From the NCBI RefSeq assembly GCF_014284275.1, contig NZ_JACOFU010000001.1, positions 620,001 through 684,000 of the forward strand: DNA of 64,000 nt, read 5' to 3'. Of this stretch, positions 19,022 to 28,771 are shown piece by piece. Position 1 is the stretch's first letter. Each line of letters starts with the position of its first letter. Below the pieces are notes generated by a model. That model saw only the letters and a list, made by a program, of their open reading frames with translations. It had not been told where the DNA came from and made no database searches. The position numbers and the translations under genes are program-made. The stretch comes from Affinundibacterium amnicola (GTDB lineage: Bacteria; Pseudomonadota; Gammaproteobacteria; Burkholderiales; Burkholderiaceae_D).

Positions 19022-19705
19022 ATGTCTTTTTCAAAAAAAACTCGAACAAAAATTTGTGGAATTACGCGAATAGAAGATTTGCGCGCCGTGGTCGATGCTG
19101 GCGCTGACGCACTCGGTTTTGTATTTTATCCACCAAGTCCGCGTTACCTGACGCCTGAAGCTGCGGCTCCCTTGATTGCCGCAATGCCGCCATTCGTGAC
19201 CTCGGTGGGTTTGTTTGTGAATACCGGTCTTGAAGAGCTGCAAGCCGTCATCAAGCTAGCACCTATACAATTATTGCAATTTCACGGCGATGAATCGGCA
19301 CAAGAGTGTCATCGCTTGGCGAGTGCCGTGAACCGGCCTTTTATCCGTGCTTTTCGGGTAAAACCTGACACAAGCGCGGCAGATTTGTTAGAATGCGAGG
19401 CAGAATATAAAGTGGCTAGTCCTTTGTTTCAGGGACTGTTGCTTGACACTTTCGTAGATAGTTTCGGTGGTAGTGGAAAGGTTTTTGATTGGTCTCTCAT
19501 CCCAAAAGAACTCGCGCCTCGGGTCGTTTTAAGTGGTGGCTTGAGCGTACAAAACGCGACTGACGCAGTCGTGGGTGTACGGCCGTTTGCAGTGGACATC
19601 AGTAGTGGTGTCGAGCTGTCAAAAGGCGTGAAGGATGCGGCGAAGGTACAAGCGTTTTTGCAAGCAGTGCGCTTGGCCGATAGCATGCCAGACAATCAAA
19701 ATTAG
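19022..19705 (+). CDS. trpF: Phosphoribosylanthranilate isomerase
   Basis: Third step of tryptophan synthesis from chorismate: isomerises N-(5'-phosphoribosyl)anthranilate to CdRP. A stand-alone TIM barrel of 227 residues. Visible are TKICGI with the catalytic cysteine (C12), the DALGFVF strand, [15 protein letters not shown] near the catalytic aspartate and phosphate loop, and VVLSGGL. No clear Shine-Dalgarno precedes the ATG. trpB begins 17 bp downstream, and trpC/D/G are elsewhere, the usual betaproteobacterial split of the trp genes. Confidence 0.97.
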   Translation: MSFSKKTRTKICGITRIEDLRAVVDAGADALGFVFYPPSPRYLTPEAAAPLIAAMPPFVTSVGLFVNTGLEELQAVIKLAPIQLLQFHGDESAQECHRLASAVNRPFIRAFRVKPDTSAADLLECEAEYKVASPLFQGLLLDTFVDSFGGSGKVFDWSLIPKELAPRVVLSGGLSVQNATDAVVGVRPFAVDISSGVELSKGVKDAAKVQAFLQAVRLADSMPDNQN

Positions 19706-19722
19706 TTTTCCAAGGAATTCTC

Positions 19723-21003
19723 ATGAAAGAATTATCTCCTCTTGACGCTCATTTCGAGCGTCAACCAGTAGGCGCTCAAGCGCCAGCAGCGATTTATCAT
19801 TCCGCCACCTATAATTTCCCCGATGCCAAAGGGCACTTTGGTATGTATGGCGGAACCTTTGTTTCAGAAACTTTGACCCATGCTTTGAATGAGTTGAAGG
19901 ATGCTTACGCTAAATACCAGCATGACCCGGAATTCTTAGAGGAGTTTCGCTATGAGCTCAAACATTTCGTCGGTCGTCCATCACCTATCTATCACGCAAA
20001 ACGCTGGTCCGAAATCATGGGTGGCGCGCAGATTTACTTTAAGCGCGAAGATCTGAATCACACTGGTGCGCACAAAATTAATAACGTGATTGGTCAAGCC
20101 TTGTTGGCTAAACGCATGGGTAAGCCACGTGTGATTGCAGAAACCGGTGCAGGTCAACATGGCGTAGCGACTGCAACTATTTGCGCGCGATTTGGTTTGG
20201 AATGCGTGGTGTACATGGGTTCTGAAGACGTAAAACGTCAGGCGCAAAATGTGTATCGTATGAAGCTCTTGGGAGCGACTGTGGTGCCAGTTGAATCTGG
20301 CTCTAAGACTTTGAAAGATGCCTTAAACGAAGCAATGCGCGATTGGGTCGCGAATGTCGACAATACTTTCTATATTATCGGCACGGTCGCTGGTCCGCAT
20401 CCTTACCCTATGATGGTGCGTGATTTTCAATCCGTTATCGGGGAAGAATGCTTATGGCAGATGCCAGAAGTAGCGGGACGTCAGCCCGACGTGGTGACCG
20501 CGTGCGTTGGTGGTGGCTCGAATGCGATGGGGATTTTTTATCCCTACATCGATCTGAAAGATGTACAGTTGATCGGTGTTGAAGCGGCAGGTGAAGGCTT
20601 GGAAACAGGCAAGCACTCGGCCTCCTTGACGGCAGGATCTCCGGGCGTATTGCATGGTAATCGCACTTATTTGATGCAAGATGAAAATGGACAGGTCATC
20701 GAGACGCATTCGGTGTCAGCTGGTTTGGATTACCCAGGTGTTGGCCCCGAACATGCCTGGCTCAAAGATTCTGGCCGCGCGCAATACGCGACAATTACGG
20801 ATGAAGAAGCGCTCAAAGCTTTCCACGATTGTTGTCGTATTGAAGGAATTATTCCTGCATTGGAATCAAGTCATGCTTTAGCCTACGCGGCAAAATTAGC
20901 TGCAACTATGTCTAAAGATAAGATCGTGTTGGCGAATTTGTCTGGGCGTGGCGATAAGGATATGCATACCGTTGCAGAACGAGCAGGGCTGAAGTTCTAC
21001 TGA
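19723..21003 (+). CDS. trpB: Tryptophan synthase beta chain
   Basis: PLP enzyme that joins indole and L-serine to make tryptophan, in the alpha2-beta2 complex with TrpA. At 426 residues it has about 25-30 extra N-terminal residues before the core ([16 protein letters not shown]) compared with E. coli TrpB (397). The PLP lysine is K118 (GAHKINN), the catalytic glutamate lies in AETGAGQHG, and the phosphate-binding loop is [14 protein letters not shown] precedes the ATG. It is 17 bp after trpF and 108 bp before the chosen trpA start. Confidence 0.98.
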   Translation: MKELSPLDAHFERQPVGAQAPAAIYHSATYNFPDAKGHFGMYGGTFVSETLTHALNELKDAYAKYQHDPEFLEEFRYELKHFVGRPSPIYHAKRWSEIMGGAQIYFKREDLNHTGAHKINNVIGQALLAKRMGKPRVIAETGAGQHGVATATICARFGLECVVYMGSEDVKRQAQNVYRMKLLGATVVPVESGSKTLKDALNEAMRDWVANVDNTFYIIGTVAGPHPYPMMVRDFQSVIGEECLWQMPEVAGRQPDVVTACVGGGSNAMGIFYPYIDLKDVQLIGVEAAGEGLETGKHSASLTAGSPGVLHGNRTYLMQDENGQVIETHSVSAGLDYPGVGPEHAWLKDSGRAQYATITDEEALKAFHDCCRIEGIIPALESSHALAYAAKLAATMSKDKIVLANLSGRGDKDMHTVAERAGLKFY

Positions 21004-21021
21004 GCATAATCAACATAGCCG

Positions 21022-21072
21022 CAGAGACGCTGAATGCACAGAGTTTTTTAAGGTGCGGTCAGCGTCGCTCTG
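21022..21072 (+). repeat. Imperfect inverted repeat between trpB and trpA
   Basis: CAGAGACGCTGA (21022-21033) faces TCAGCGTCGCTCTG (21059-21072), a 2-nt insertion apart from a perfect match, with a loop containing GCACAGAG and TTTTTT. The GCAGAGACGC and GCACAGAG strings recall dispersed intergenic repeats I have seen in other proteobacteria. It could modulate the trpB:trpA expression ratio or be a decayed repeat element. Confidence 0.4.
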
Positions 21073-21111
21073 TAGTTCCACTATTCTTAGCCTAAATTGA
21101 GCGTAAAAATT

Positions 21112-21909
21112 ATGTCCCGAATTCAAGCATGTCTGGCTGCCTTAGCAGCACAAAATAAAAAAGGTCTGATCCCATTTATCACCGCAGGTGATCCTGATCC
21201 AGAATTAACTTTACCTTTGATGAACGCCTTAGTCGATGGTGGTGCCGATATCATCGAACTCGGAGTGCCATTTTCTGATCCTATGGCCGATGGGCCGGTG
21301 ATACAACGTGCTTCTGAGCGTGCTTTGCTTAAAGGTGTTGGCTTGCGCAATGTATTGGAGATGGTCAAGCAGTTCCGCAGTAATAATCAAACCACGCCCG
21401 TTGTATTAATGGGCTATGCCAACCCCATAGAACGTATGGGGCAGGAGCAATTTATTCATGCAGCCTCAGAAGCTGGTGTTGATGGTGTCTTGGTAGTCGA
21501 TTACCCGCCTGAAGAATGTGAATATTTCGCTGAAAATATGCACAAAAACGGCATGGATACGATTTTCTTATTGGCACCGACTTCTACCGATGAACGTATT
21601 GCGCAAGTTGGGAAAATTGCCACTGGCTATGTGTATTACGTTTCACTAAAAGGCGTGACAGGTTCCGGTGCTTTGGATTTGGATGCTGTCACTGCCATGA
21701 TTCCTCGCATCAAAAAGCATGTGAGTGTGCCAGTTGGTGTTGGATTCGGAATTCGTGATGGTGCGACGGCGAAAGCAATTGCTTCGATATCGGATGCCGT
21801 AGTGATCGGTTCTCGCATTATTCAAGAGTTGGAAAATACCCCGAGAGAGCAAGCAGTCACAGCAGTACAAAGCTTTATCACGGGAATTCGTAGTGCTCTT
21901 GATAATTAA
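21112..21909 (+). CDS. trpA: Tryptophan synthase alpha chain
   Basis: Cleaves indole-3-glycerol phosphate to indole and glyceraldehyde-3-phosphate; indole is channelled to TrpB. The start is the ATG at 21112, giving 265 residues (family length 265-270). An in-frame TTG at 21097 would add five residues without support. The catalytic acids sit exactly where expected: E49 ([11 protein letters not shown]) and D60 (MADGP). The phosphate-binding end GVGFGIRDG and VVIGSRI are intact. The Shine-Dalgarno is weak, which may suit coupling with trpB. Confidence 0.97.
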   Translation: MSRIQACLAALAAQNKKGLIPFITAGDPDPELTLPLMNALVDGGADIIELGVPFSDPMADGPVIQRASERALLKGVGLRNVLEMVKQFRSNNQTTPVVLMGYANPIERMGQEQFIHAASEAGVDGVLVVDYPPEECEYFAENMHKNGMDTIFLLAPTSTDERIAQVGKIATGYVYYVSLKGVTGSGALDLDAVTAMIPRIKKHVSVPVGVGFGIRDGATAKAIASISDAVVIGSRIIQELENTPREQAVTAVQSFITGIRSALDN

Positions 21910-21968
21910 ATCGTTAAAAAATTCCCGGAAATCTACCGCTTGATGCTTGTCAAATAATTACCTGAGTC

Positions 21969-22008
21969 GCAATTGGCGCGGAAATAGAATAGAATACGCG
22001 CCAATTGC
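21969..22008 (+). repeat. 12-bp perfect inverted repeat between trpA and accD
   Basis: GCAATTGGCGCG (21969-21980) and CGCGCCAATTGC (21997-22008) are a perfect 12-bp inverted repeat with a 16-nt A-rich loop (GAAATAGAATAGAATA). No T tract follows, so it is not a standard intrinsic terminator. It may be a processing site, an mRNA-stabilising hairpin or a regulatory element separating trp from accD expression. Confidence 0.6.
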
Positions 22009-22076
22009 AGCATTCCCAGAAGAGTGCGCCCCGTTTGATGAATGTAAATTGATCAAATAGATATGAGGAGAGAGCT

Positions 22077-22949
22077 ATGAGTTGGTTAGAAAAATTACTT
22101 CCCCCACGTATTCAACGTTCCGAAACGGCCAACCGCCGTTCCATGCCTGAAGGCTTATGGGTCAAATGCCCATCTTGCGAAGCTGTTTTATACCGTTCCG
22201 ATTTAGAGGCCAATGTCCACGTATGTTCCAAGTGCGATCATCATTTGCGTATTAGCGCACGTGAACGTCTTGATGCCTTATTGGATACTGGTGGTCGTTA
22301 TGAAATCGGGCAGGAAGTTTTGCCTGTGGATACTTTGAAGTTTAAAGATAGCAAAAAATATCCAGAACGTCTTAAAGATGCAATGGACAGCACCAATGAA
22401 ACTGATGCATTGGTTGTGATGGGTGGATCAATTATGTCCGTACCCGCCGTCGTAGCCTGCTTTGAATTTGGATTTATGGGCGGCTCTATGGGCTCAGTCG
22501 TTGGCGAGCGCTTTGTACGTGGCGTGCAAACGGCGCTGGAACAAAAAGTGCCGTTTATTTGCTTTACAGCGACAGGTGGTGCGCGTATGCAAGAAGGCTT
22601 ATTGTCCTTGATGCAAATGGCTAAAACCACGGCAATGCTAACCAAGCTCTCTGAGAAGAAACTACCGTTCATTTCAGTCTTAACAGATCCAACCATGGGT
22701 GGCGTGTCCGCTTCTTTCGCTTTTATGGGTGACGTCGTGGTCGCAGAGCCAAAAGCATTGATAGGTTTTGCAGGGCCGCGCGTAATTGAAAACACGGTAC
22801 GTGAAAAGCTTCCAGAAGGCTTTCAACGCGCAGAATTTTTAGTGCAAAAAGGCGCCGTGGATATGATCGTTGATCGTCGCAAAATGCGTGAAGAATTAGC
22901 CCGGTTGATGGCACTTTTGCAAAATCAACCAGTGGAAGCCGTTTCTTAA
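22077..22949 (+). CDS. accD: Acetyl-CoA carboxylase carboxyltransferase subunit beta
   Basis: Beta half of the carboxyltransferase that moves CO2 from biotin on AccB to acetyl-CoA to form malonyl-CoA, the first step in fatty-acid synthesis. It has 290 residues. The N-terminal four-cysteine zinc ribbon is C31-x2-C34 and C50-x2-C53. The crotonase-fold core includes [15 protein letters not shown] and [24 protein letters not shown] lies just before the ATG, a very strong ribosome-binding site. A strong terminator follows, so folC downstream is likely to have a separate or readthrough supply. Confidence 0.98.
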   Translation: MSWLEKLLPPRIQRSETANRRSMPEGLWVKCPSCEAVLYRSDLEANVHVCSKCDHHLRISARERLDALLDTGGRYEIGQEVLPVDTLKFKDSKKYPERLKDAMDSTNETDALVVMGGSIMSVPAVVACFEFGFMGGSMGSVVGERFVRGVQTALEQKVPFICFTATGGARMQEGLLSLMQMAKTTAMLTKLSEKKLPFISVLTDPTMGGVSASFAFMGDVVVAEPKALIGFAGPRVIENTVREKLPEGFQRAEFLVQKGAVDMIVDRRKMREELARLMALLQNQPVEAVS

Positions 22950-22965
22950 TTCCAATGTCATTCTG

Positions 22966-23020
22966 AGAGCCTGAAGATATTTGCTGATTTGGCAAAAGTC
23001 TTCAGGCTCTTTTCATTTTT
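22966..23020 (+). terminator. Terminator after accD
   Basis: AGAGCCTGAAGA (22966-22977) pairs with TCTTCAGGCTCT (22999-23010), followed by TTTCATTTTTATTT. The 12-bp perfect stem lies about 17 nt after the accD stop. Confidence 0.85.
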
Positions 23021-23052
23021 ATTTACTTCTAGATTATTTTCGCATAACCACC

Positions 23053-24357
23053 ATGAGTAATTCTGACGCTTCAGTAAAACCAAGTAATTTGCTCGAATGG
23101 TTGTCTGTTTTGGAAACCCGCCATTCAAAAGAAATAGATATGGGCTTAGATCGGGTTTCTCGCGTCAAGAATAAGCTCGACATTCAGTACGGTTGCCCTG
23201 TGATTATGGTGGCTGGTACTAATGGTAAAGGTTCGACTTGCGCGATGCTGGAGGCGATCTTGATGCAAGCAGGTTATCGCGTCGGTTTATATAGCAAACC
23301 GCACTTCTTGGATTTCAACGAACGCGCACGTATCAATGGTATTCCCGTCAACGATGAAATCTTTGTGCAGGTATTTGATCAAGTAGAAGCGGCACGTGGT
23401 GATATTTCGCTGACTTATTTTGAATTCACTACACTCGCTATTTGTAAGTTGTTGGCCGATGCGCCGCTCGATGTCGTCATATTGGAAGTAGGTTTGGGTG
23501 GGCGCTTAGATGCGGTCAACGTGATTGATGCCGATGTGTCTATCGTGACGAGTGTGGATATTGATCATGTTGACTACCTCGGTGATACACGCGAAAAAAT
23601 AGGTTTTGAAAAAGCGGGAATTTTCCGGACTGGTAAAGTGGCAATTTGTAGCGATCCGCAACCACCGCAAAGCTTAATTGATCACGCCGAGTCAATTGGT
23701 GCAGATTTGCGTTTATTTGGTCGCGATTTCAACTACAACGGCGACAAGCAACAATGGAACTTTGGTGGCCGCGAACAAAGGCGTAATTCTTTAGCTTACC
23801 CAAGTCTGCGAGGTGCGAATCAATTGTTGAATGCCTCAGCTGTATTGGCAGCACTTGAAGCCTTACGCCATGAATTACCCGTTGGTGCGCAAGAAGTGCG
23901 AACGGGATTGGTGATGGTCGATTTGCCAGGGCGATTCCAAGTCTTGCCCGGACGTCCAACAGTTGTTTTAGATGTCGCACACAACCCGCATGCAGCTGCA
24001 ACTTTAGCTCAAAATCTCGATAATATGGGCTTTCATGCCTATACCTACGCGGTGTTTGGTTCTATGCTGGATAAAGACATTGCAGGTGTTATTGCGCAGA
24101 TGAAAGGCAAGGTCGATCACTGGTGTGTCTGCGATCTGCCATTGCCACGCGCAGCAACATCTGAGCAGTTAGCGCAGGAGCTGCAGATTGCTAATGTGCT
24201 TGAAGATAAAGAGCATAGCTTACAAAAATTCAGCACTCCCGAAGAAGCTTATGCTTTTGCGATGAGCAAAGCAGGGGAAAATGATAGAATAGTGGTCTTC
24301 GGTTCGTTTTTGACAGTTGCAGGTGTCATGCGTGCTAGAAGAAACGCTCAATCCTAA
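23053..24357 (+). CDS. folC: Bifunctional dihydrofolate synthase / folylpolyglutamate synthase
   Basis: Adds glutamate to dihydropteroate and then further glutamates to folates; with folP at 5.9 kb it is the second folate gene in the window. It has 434 residues from the ATG at 23053. A longer frame back to 22981 would be translated from the accD terminator and is rejected. The Mur-ligase-type features are the P-loop GTNGKGST (55-62), LEVGLGGRLDAVN, DIDHVDYLGDT with the Mg-binding histidine, the FEKAGIFR lysine region and VLDVAHNPHAA in the C-terminal domain. The Shine-Dalgarno is weak. Confidence 0.96.
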   Translation: MSNSDASVKPSNLLEWLSVLETRHSKEIDMGLDRVSRVKNKLDIQYGCPVIMVAGTNGKGSTCAMLEAILMQAGYRVGLYSKPHFLDFNERARINGIPVNDEIFVQVFDQVEAARGDISLTYFEFTTLAICKLLADAPLDVVILEVGLGGRLDAVNVIDADVSIVTSVDIDHVDYLGDTREKIGFEKAGIFRTGKVAICSDPQPPQSLIDHAESIGADLRLFGRDFNYNGDKQQWNFGGREQRRNSLAYPSLRGANQLLNASAVLAALEALRHELPVGAQEVRTGLVMVDLPGRFQVLPGRPTVVLDVAHNPHAAATLAQNLDNMGFHAYTYAVFGSMLDKDIAGVIAQMKGKVDHWCVCDLPLPRAATSEQLAQELQIANVLEDKEHSLQKFSTPEEAYAFAMSKAGENDRIVVFGSFLTVAGVMRARRNAQS

Positions 24358-24385
24358 GCGACCTACCAAAGAAAACCTATTTGCT

Positions 24386-25435
24386 ATGAGCCTAGACTCG
24401 CTATTTAAGCAAAATAATAAGAACAAAAATGATAATGAATTCGCTGACGATGTTAGCGGTGAGTTTCGTTCGCGCTCAGAAGAAGAATCTTTGGCAGCAG
24501 CCGAATCGTCCTCGCGCAGCAAAGCGAACAAGCCTGGCAAGCGGAGCGCTAGCCCAGGAAATAGCCGGAAAGCTAGCGTAGACGATGCGGCCTTGCCTGA
24601 AAAAAAGCGTGCGCGTCGTCGCTTGATTGGTGCCGTTGCTCTGGTACTGGCTGCGGTGATTGGCTTGCCCATGGTATTTGATTCAGAGCCAAATACATCA
24701 GCACCTAAAATCGCGATAGAAATTCCTTCCAAAGAAGATCTGCAATCCCAACCACAAACGACAACGCCATTGACGGATGTGAATAAGAACTTAAATCAGG
24801 GTATTGATCCATCAGAAGAAGTACTTAAGCCTTCACCTAATCCTGCAACTGCAACAGCACCAACAGTCAACGCGCCAATTTCTGACCCAGCAGTGAAAGA
24901 TGCACGTGCAATCGTGAGCGTGGATGCGAATGCAAAATCGACTTCGCATGTGGCTGAGAAGCTACAAGATAAAAAGGCTGAGCTTGTTGCTGCAAGTAAG
25001 GCGGTCGCTACTAATTCAACACTTGTAGCAAACAAAGTTACACAAGAAACCTTGAAGAAACCTGAGGTCAAAGTTGAATCCAAGACCGAGATCAAAAAGG
25101 ATAAATTAGACGATGCCACGCGCGCATTGGCTCTGTTAGAAGGCCGTACTCTGCCGGATGAGCCACCAAAAACAGAAGTGAAGGCGAATAAACCAGATAG
25201 CGCTAATGGCAGTTTTGTGGTGCAAGTTGCTGCGCTCAATTCGGCTGCAAAAGTAAAAGAATTACAGAGTAAGCTCAAAGCGGCGAATATCACTTCGTAT
25301 ACGCAGAAGATCATCACCACAAACGGTGAGGTGAGCAGAATTCGTGTTGGACCATTTGCGAATAAAGCAGAAGCTGAAAAGATGCGCGCAAAGTTGGTGA
25401 AGCTCGGTTTGAATGGCTCTTTGATACCAAATTAA
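24386..25435 (+). CDS. SPOR-domain membrane protein (DedD/FtsN-like)
   Basis: 349 residues. A charged cytoplasmic N-terminus is followed by one TM helix (RRLIGAVALVLAAVIGLP, about residues 75-92), a long low-complexity Ala/Lys/Thr/Pro periplasmic linker, and a C-terminal SPOR domain (about 273-348, starting GSFVVQVAALNS). SPOR domains bind glycan strands lacking stem peptides at the division septum, so a role in cell division or envelope remodelling is likely. The start is uncertain: ATG 24386 lies after the folC stop, but GTG 24332, overlapping folC, has an AGGTG upstream and could add 18 residues. This gene sits between folC and cvpA in the conserved cluster. Confidence 0.88.
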   Translation: MSLDSLFKQNNKNKNDNEFADDVSGEFRSRSEEESLAAAESSSRSKANKPGKRSASPGNSRKASVDDAALPEKKRARRRLIGAVALVLAAVIGLPMVFDSEPNTSAPKIAIEIPSKEDLQSQPQTTTPLTDVNKNLNQGIDPSEEVLKPSPNPATATAPTVNAPISDPAVKDARAIVSVDANAKSTSHVAEKLQDKKAELVAASKAVATNSTLVANKVTQETLKKPEVKVESKTEIKKDKLDDATRALALLEGRTLPDEPPKTEVKANKPDSANGSFVVQVAALNSAAKVKELQSKLKAANITSYTQKIITTNGEVSRIRVGPFANKAEAEKMRAKLVKLGLNGSLIPN

Positions 25436-25471
25436 ACACAGACAATAAATAGCTAGCCTACGGATAAATTT

Positions 25472-25960
25472 GTGACTTTATTTGATTACATCGTTTTGTT
25501 TATTATTATTTGTTCGGTAGTGATCAGTACTTTGCGCGGTTTGATCAAAGAAATTTTGTCCTTGATCAGTTGGATCGTCGCCTTGGTGGTGGCGAATGCA
25601 TTTGGTGCCACAGTGGCAAATTGGTTGTCAGATCTGATACCGGGTCAATTAAGTCGGATGATCGTTGCCTTCCTCGCCTTATTTATTGGTGTGCGCTTGT
25701 TGATGGCGTTGTTGATGCGCGCAGTTGATGCGATGATTAAGGCCAGTGGTTTGAGCTTAGCGGACCGTGGCTTGGGCGGCTTGTTTGGCTTAGCACGTGG
25801 TTGTGTGATTGTGATGGCAATAGTCTTGGTTTGTGGCATGACTGCCATTCCACAACAAGGTTTTTGGAAAGATGCTTTGCTAAGCCCCGTTGCGGTGAGT
25901 GCTGTGCGCACTGTGATGCCTTTTTTGCCTGGCTCAGTGACGCAACACGTCAAACTGTAA
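25472..25960 (+). CDS. cvpA: CvpA family inner-membrane protein
   Basis: 162 residues with four hydrophobic segments in the CvpA pattern (TLFDYIVLFIIICSVV, ISWIVALVVANAFG, MIVAFLALFIGVRLL, GCVIVMAIVLVCGM). The family is needed for colicin V production in E. coli and for envelope homeostasis; the molecular function is not settled. The start is GTG at 25472, since the TLFDYIVL opening matches the family start and no ATG is near. It is directly upstream of purF, the conserved cvpA-purF pair. Confidence 0.93.
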   Translation: MTLFDYIVLFIIICSVVISTLRGLIKEILSLISWIVALVVANAFGATVANWLSDLIPGQLSRMIVAFLALFIGVRLLMALLMRAVDAMIKASGLSLADRGLGGLFGLARGCVIVMAIVLVCGMTAIPQQGFWKDALLSPVAVSAVRTVMPFLPGSVTQHVKL

Positions 25961-26046
25961 AGTTTTTGTTGGATTTTTATTCGAATTTTGTTCGGATTTT
26001 AATCAAGTTTTAATCGTTCTTATTTTTGTTTTTTTAGGAGTCCACC

Positions 26047-27567
26047 ATGTGTGGCATCGTTGGCGTCGTATCAAAAAATCCTGTTAATCAATTAATCTAT
26101 GATGCTTTGCTGCTATTGCAGCATCGTGGTCAAGATGCTGCTGGTATCGCCACTAGTCATGGTAGTAAGTTTGCTATGCACAAGGCGAATGGTTTAGTGC
26201 GTGACGTGTTCCGCACCCGCAATATGCGTTCGCTGCCAGGTAACATCGGTATCGGCCAAGTTCGTTATCCAACGGCTGGCTCTACCAGTGAAGAAGAGGC
26301 GCAACCATTTTATGTGAACGCACCTTTTGGTATCGTGTTGGCGCATAACGGTAATTTGACCAATGCCGCAGAATTAAAAATCGAATTGTTCAAAAATGAT
26401 TACCGTCATTTAAATACAGATTCGGATTCTGAAGTTTTGTTGAATATCTTGGCGCATCAAATCCAAGAAGTTGTTAGCGGCTACTCTTTAGATCCGGTAT
26501 CTCTGTTCCGTGCCGTAGCGATGTTGCATCGCCGTGTACGCGGTTCTTATGCGGTGGTTGCACAGATTGCTGGTCACGGTATGCTCGCTTTCCGTGATCC
26601 ATTCGGTATTCGCCCTTTGTGTCTTGGTTCTGCGCAGACCGATAATGGTGTCGAATATATGTTGGCAAGTGAATCTGTTGCTTTAGAAGGTACAGGCTTT
26701 AGATTCGAACGTGATGTTGCGCCAGGTGAAGCGATTTTTATTGATCTTGATGGCAAACTTTACAGTGAACAGTGCGCAGAAAATCCTAGCTTGAATCCAT
26801 GCGCATTTGAATACGTGTACTTAGCACGTCCAGATTCTACTATTGATGGTACGTCGGTGTATCAGACCCGTTTGAATATGGGCAAATATCTGGCAGAGAA
26901 AATTCGTAGCCAGTTTGGACAAGGCGATATCGATGTTGTGATGCCGATCCCAGATTCTTCTCGCCCGTCTGCGATGGAATTAGCAGATTGCTTGAATTTG
27001 GATTACCGTGAAGGCTTCATTAAAAACCGTTATATCGGTCGTACGTTCATGATGCCAGGTCAGGCAATTCGTAAAAAATCTGTACGCCAAAAATTGAATG
27101 CGATTGCTTCTGAATTTAAAGGCAAAAACGTTTTATTGGTTGATGATTCTATTGTGCGCGGTACAACCAGTCGTGAAATCGTACAGATGGCACGTGAGTC
27201 TGGTGCGCGTAAAGTGATTTTTGCTTCAGCCGCGCCACCAGTACAATTCCCGAATGTGTACGGCATCGATATGCCAACCCGCAGTGAGTTGATTGCCTTT
27301 GGTCGTTCACAAGATGAGATTTGTCGCGAAATTACAGCCGATGCTTTGGTCTACCAAGATGTGGCTGACATGAAGCGAGCGATCTCAGATGCGAATCCCG
27401 TATTGAAGAGTATAGAAGCTTCTTGCTTTGACGGTTTTTATATTACAGGCGATGTGACACCAGAATATTTAGATCGACTCGAAGCAGCGCGCAATGGCTC
27501 GCGTTCAGATAAAGAGGACATGGTACGTTCACAATTGAATTTGAATTTATCTCATAGTACAGACTAA
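26047..27567 (+). CDS. purF: Amidophosphoribosyltransferase
   Basis: First committed step of purine synthesis: transfers ammonia from glutamine to PRPP to make phosphoribosylamine. It is a class-II glutamine amidotransferase with nucleophile Cys2 exposed after Met removal (MCGIVGV). The C-terminal type-I PRTase domain has the PRPP loop [13 protein letters not shown] from about residue 362. Its 506 residues match the E. coli-type enzyme without a propeptide. TTAGGAG lies 7-8 nt before the ATG. It is the last gene of the trpF...purF cluster, closed by a strong terminator. No purine-type riboswitch is visible upstream. Confidence 0.98.
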   Translation: MCGIVGVVSKNPVNQLIYDALLLLQHRGQDAAGIATSHGSKFAMHKANGLVRDVFRTRNMRSLPGNIGIGQVRYPTAGSTSEEEAQPFYVNAPFGIVLAHNGNLTNAAELKIELFKNDYRHLNTDSDSEVLLNILAHQIQEVVSGYSLDPVSLFRAVAMLHRRVRGSYAVVAQIAGHGMLAFRDPFGIRPLCLGSAQTDNGVEYMLASESVALEGTGFRFERDVAPGEAIFIDLDGKLYSEQCAENPSLNPCAFEYVYLARPDSTIDGTSVYQTRLNMGKYLAEKIRSQFGQGDIDVVMPIPDSSRPSAMELADCLNLDYREGFIKNRYIGRTFMMPGQAIRKKSVRQKLNAIASEFKGKNVLLVDDSIVRGTTSREIVQMARESGARKVIFASAAPPVQFPNVYGIDMPTRSELIAFGRSQDEICREITADALVYQDVADMKRAISDANPVLKSIEASCFDGFYITGDVTPEYLDRLEAARNGSRSDKEDMVRSQLNLNLSHSTD

Positions 27568-27595
27568 ATTTATCAATTAATTTCTCTGAATTTGA

Positions 27596-27630
27596 AAAAC
27601 GCCGTTAGTGAAAACTAACGGCGTTTTTTT
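27596..27630 (+). terminator. Terminator after purF
   Basis: AAAACGCCGTTAG (27596-27608) pairs with CTAACGGCGTTTT around TGAAAA, running into T7. A strong intrinsic terminator ending the cluster. Confidence 0.92.
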
Positions 27631-27631
27631 A

Positions 27632-27660
27632 TTGACTTTACATATGACAATTGTCATTAA
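27632..27660 (+). promoter_or_regulatory. Candidate promoter with a 14-bp palindromic operator ahead of the ABC exporter
   Basis: TTGACT (27632-27637) is a good -35. The perfect palindrome ATGACAATTGTCAT (27644-27657) lies in the spacer and runs into a weak -10 (CATTAA, 27655-27660). This is the geometry of a repressor operator. The site is about 100 bp before the ABC ATPase gene. The regulator is not identified, and no TetR or MarR gene is adjacent. Confidence 0.45.
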
Positions 27661-27757
27661 AAAGAGGTGGCAAACGGTTCTATTCAAAGTAGCAGCTTTG
27701 CTGCAAAATCATGCCATCTTTGAAAATTTTCGAAGCCACTTTTTGATAGGATAAAAA

Positions 27758-28705
27758 ATGACCCATGCACTCCTTGAAGTAAGGCAACTAAGCAAAAGTT
27801 TCGCGCAACGCCTCGTGGTCGACAATATTTCATTCTCGGTACAAGCAGGTCAAACCATAGGATTATTAGGGCCGAATGGCGCTGGCAAATCGACTACCGT
27901 GAATATGATTTGTGGCCTTTTGACAGCGGATGCTGGCAAAGTTTTATTATCCGGTGAATTGATGGCTGCGGGGAATCAAAAAGCCAAAATGCAATTAGGC
28001 TTGGTACCGCAAGAGTTAGCCCTATTTGAAGATTTGTCGGCGCGTGAAAATCTGAAGTTGTTTGGCGCTTTGTATGGACTAAGCGGTCGTCATTTGGAAT
28101 CACGTTGCGATGCCGTATTAGATCTGGTCAGTTTAAAAGACAGGGCAAAAGATAAGCCCTCGAGCTTTTCTGGTGGCATGAAACGGCGTTTGAATATCGC
28201 AGCTGCATTGCTGCATGACCCTCAGTTATTGATACTCGATGAGCCAACCGTCGGCATCGATCCGCAAAGTCGGAATGCAATTTTCGACGCTTTAGAAATC
28301 TTAAAAGCACAAGGTCGCGCTTTGATCTATACCAGCCATTACATGGAGGAAGTCGAGCGTCTGGCAGATCATATTGTTATCGTCGATCATGGCAAGATCA
28401 TCGCGAATGAAACGCCAGCAGAGTTAATTCAACGCTTGCCTGCACAAGCTGCGTTACTTCTGAGTTTGACTCAAGCGCTTTCATCGCCAATGCTAGATCA
28501 GCTTAAACAACACACTGGAGTCAGTGCGGTCACTTTGAAAGACGATGGTAAGGCACTGGAAATCGCTTTGCATACACAAGATTGTGCTCTGACGATACTC
28601 AATTTTTTAGCGCAGCAAGGATGTGTGGTTACGCATTTTGCGACTGCCAAAACCAAGTTAGAAGACGTTTTCCTAGCATTGACTGGTCGAAGTCTGCGAG
28701 ATTAG
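27758..28705 (+). CDS. ABC transporter ATP-binding protein (export type)
   Basis: 315 residues: an ABC domain plus a C-terminal about 80-residue extension of the DrrA/CcmA exporter kind. Walker A is GPNGAGKST, the Q-loop lies in LGLVPQELALFEDL, the signature SFSGGMKRRL is intact, Walker B is LLILDEPTVGID, and the H-loop is TSHYMEEVE. AGGATA precedes the ATG. With the permease 66 bp downstream it makes an ABC-2 exporter; the substrate could be a drug, lipid or polymer and cannot be told from sequence. Confidence 0.95.
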   Translation: MTHALLEVRQLSKSFAQRLVVDNISFSVQAGQTIGLLGPNGAGKSTTVNMICGLLTADAGKVLLSGELMAAGNQKAKMQLGLVPQELALFEDLSARENLKLFGALYGLSGRHLESRCDAVLDLVSLKDRAKDKPSSFSGGMKRRLNIAAALLHDPQLLILDEPTVGIDPQSRNAIFDALEILKAQGRALIYTSHYMEEVERLADHIVIVDHGKIIANETPAELIQRLPAQAALLLSLTQALSSPMLDQLKQHTGVSAVTLKDDGKALEIALHTQDCALTILNFLAQQGCVVTHFATAKTKLEDVFLALTGRSLRD

Positions 28706-28771
28706 TCACCAAAAGTCTTTATTTATACGCGTCCTCTTACCAATTCATTTTATGAAAGACGGTGATCAATC

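Noticed and set aside
22981..23052. N-terminal extension of folC
   Set aside because: It would be translated from the accD terminator; the ATG at 23053 begins the family-like sequence.
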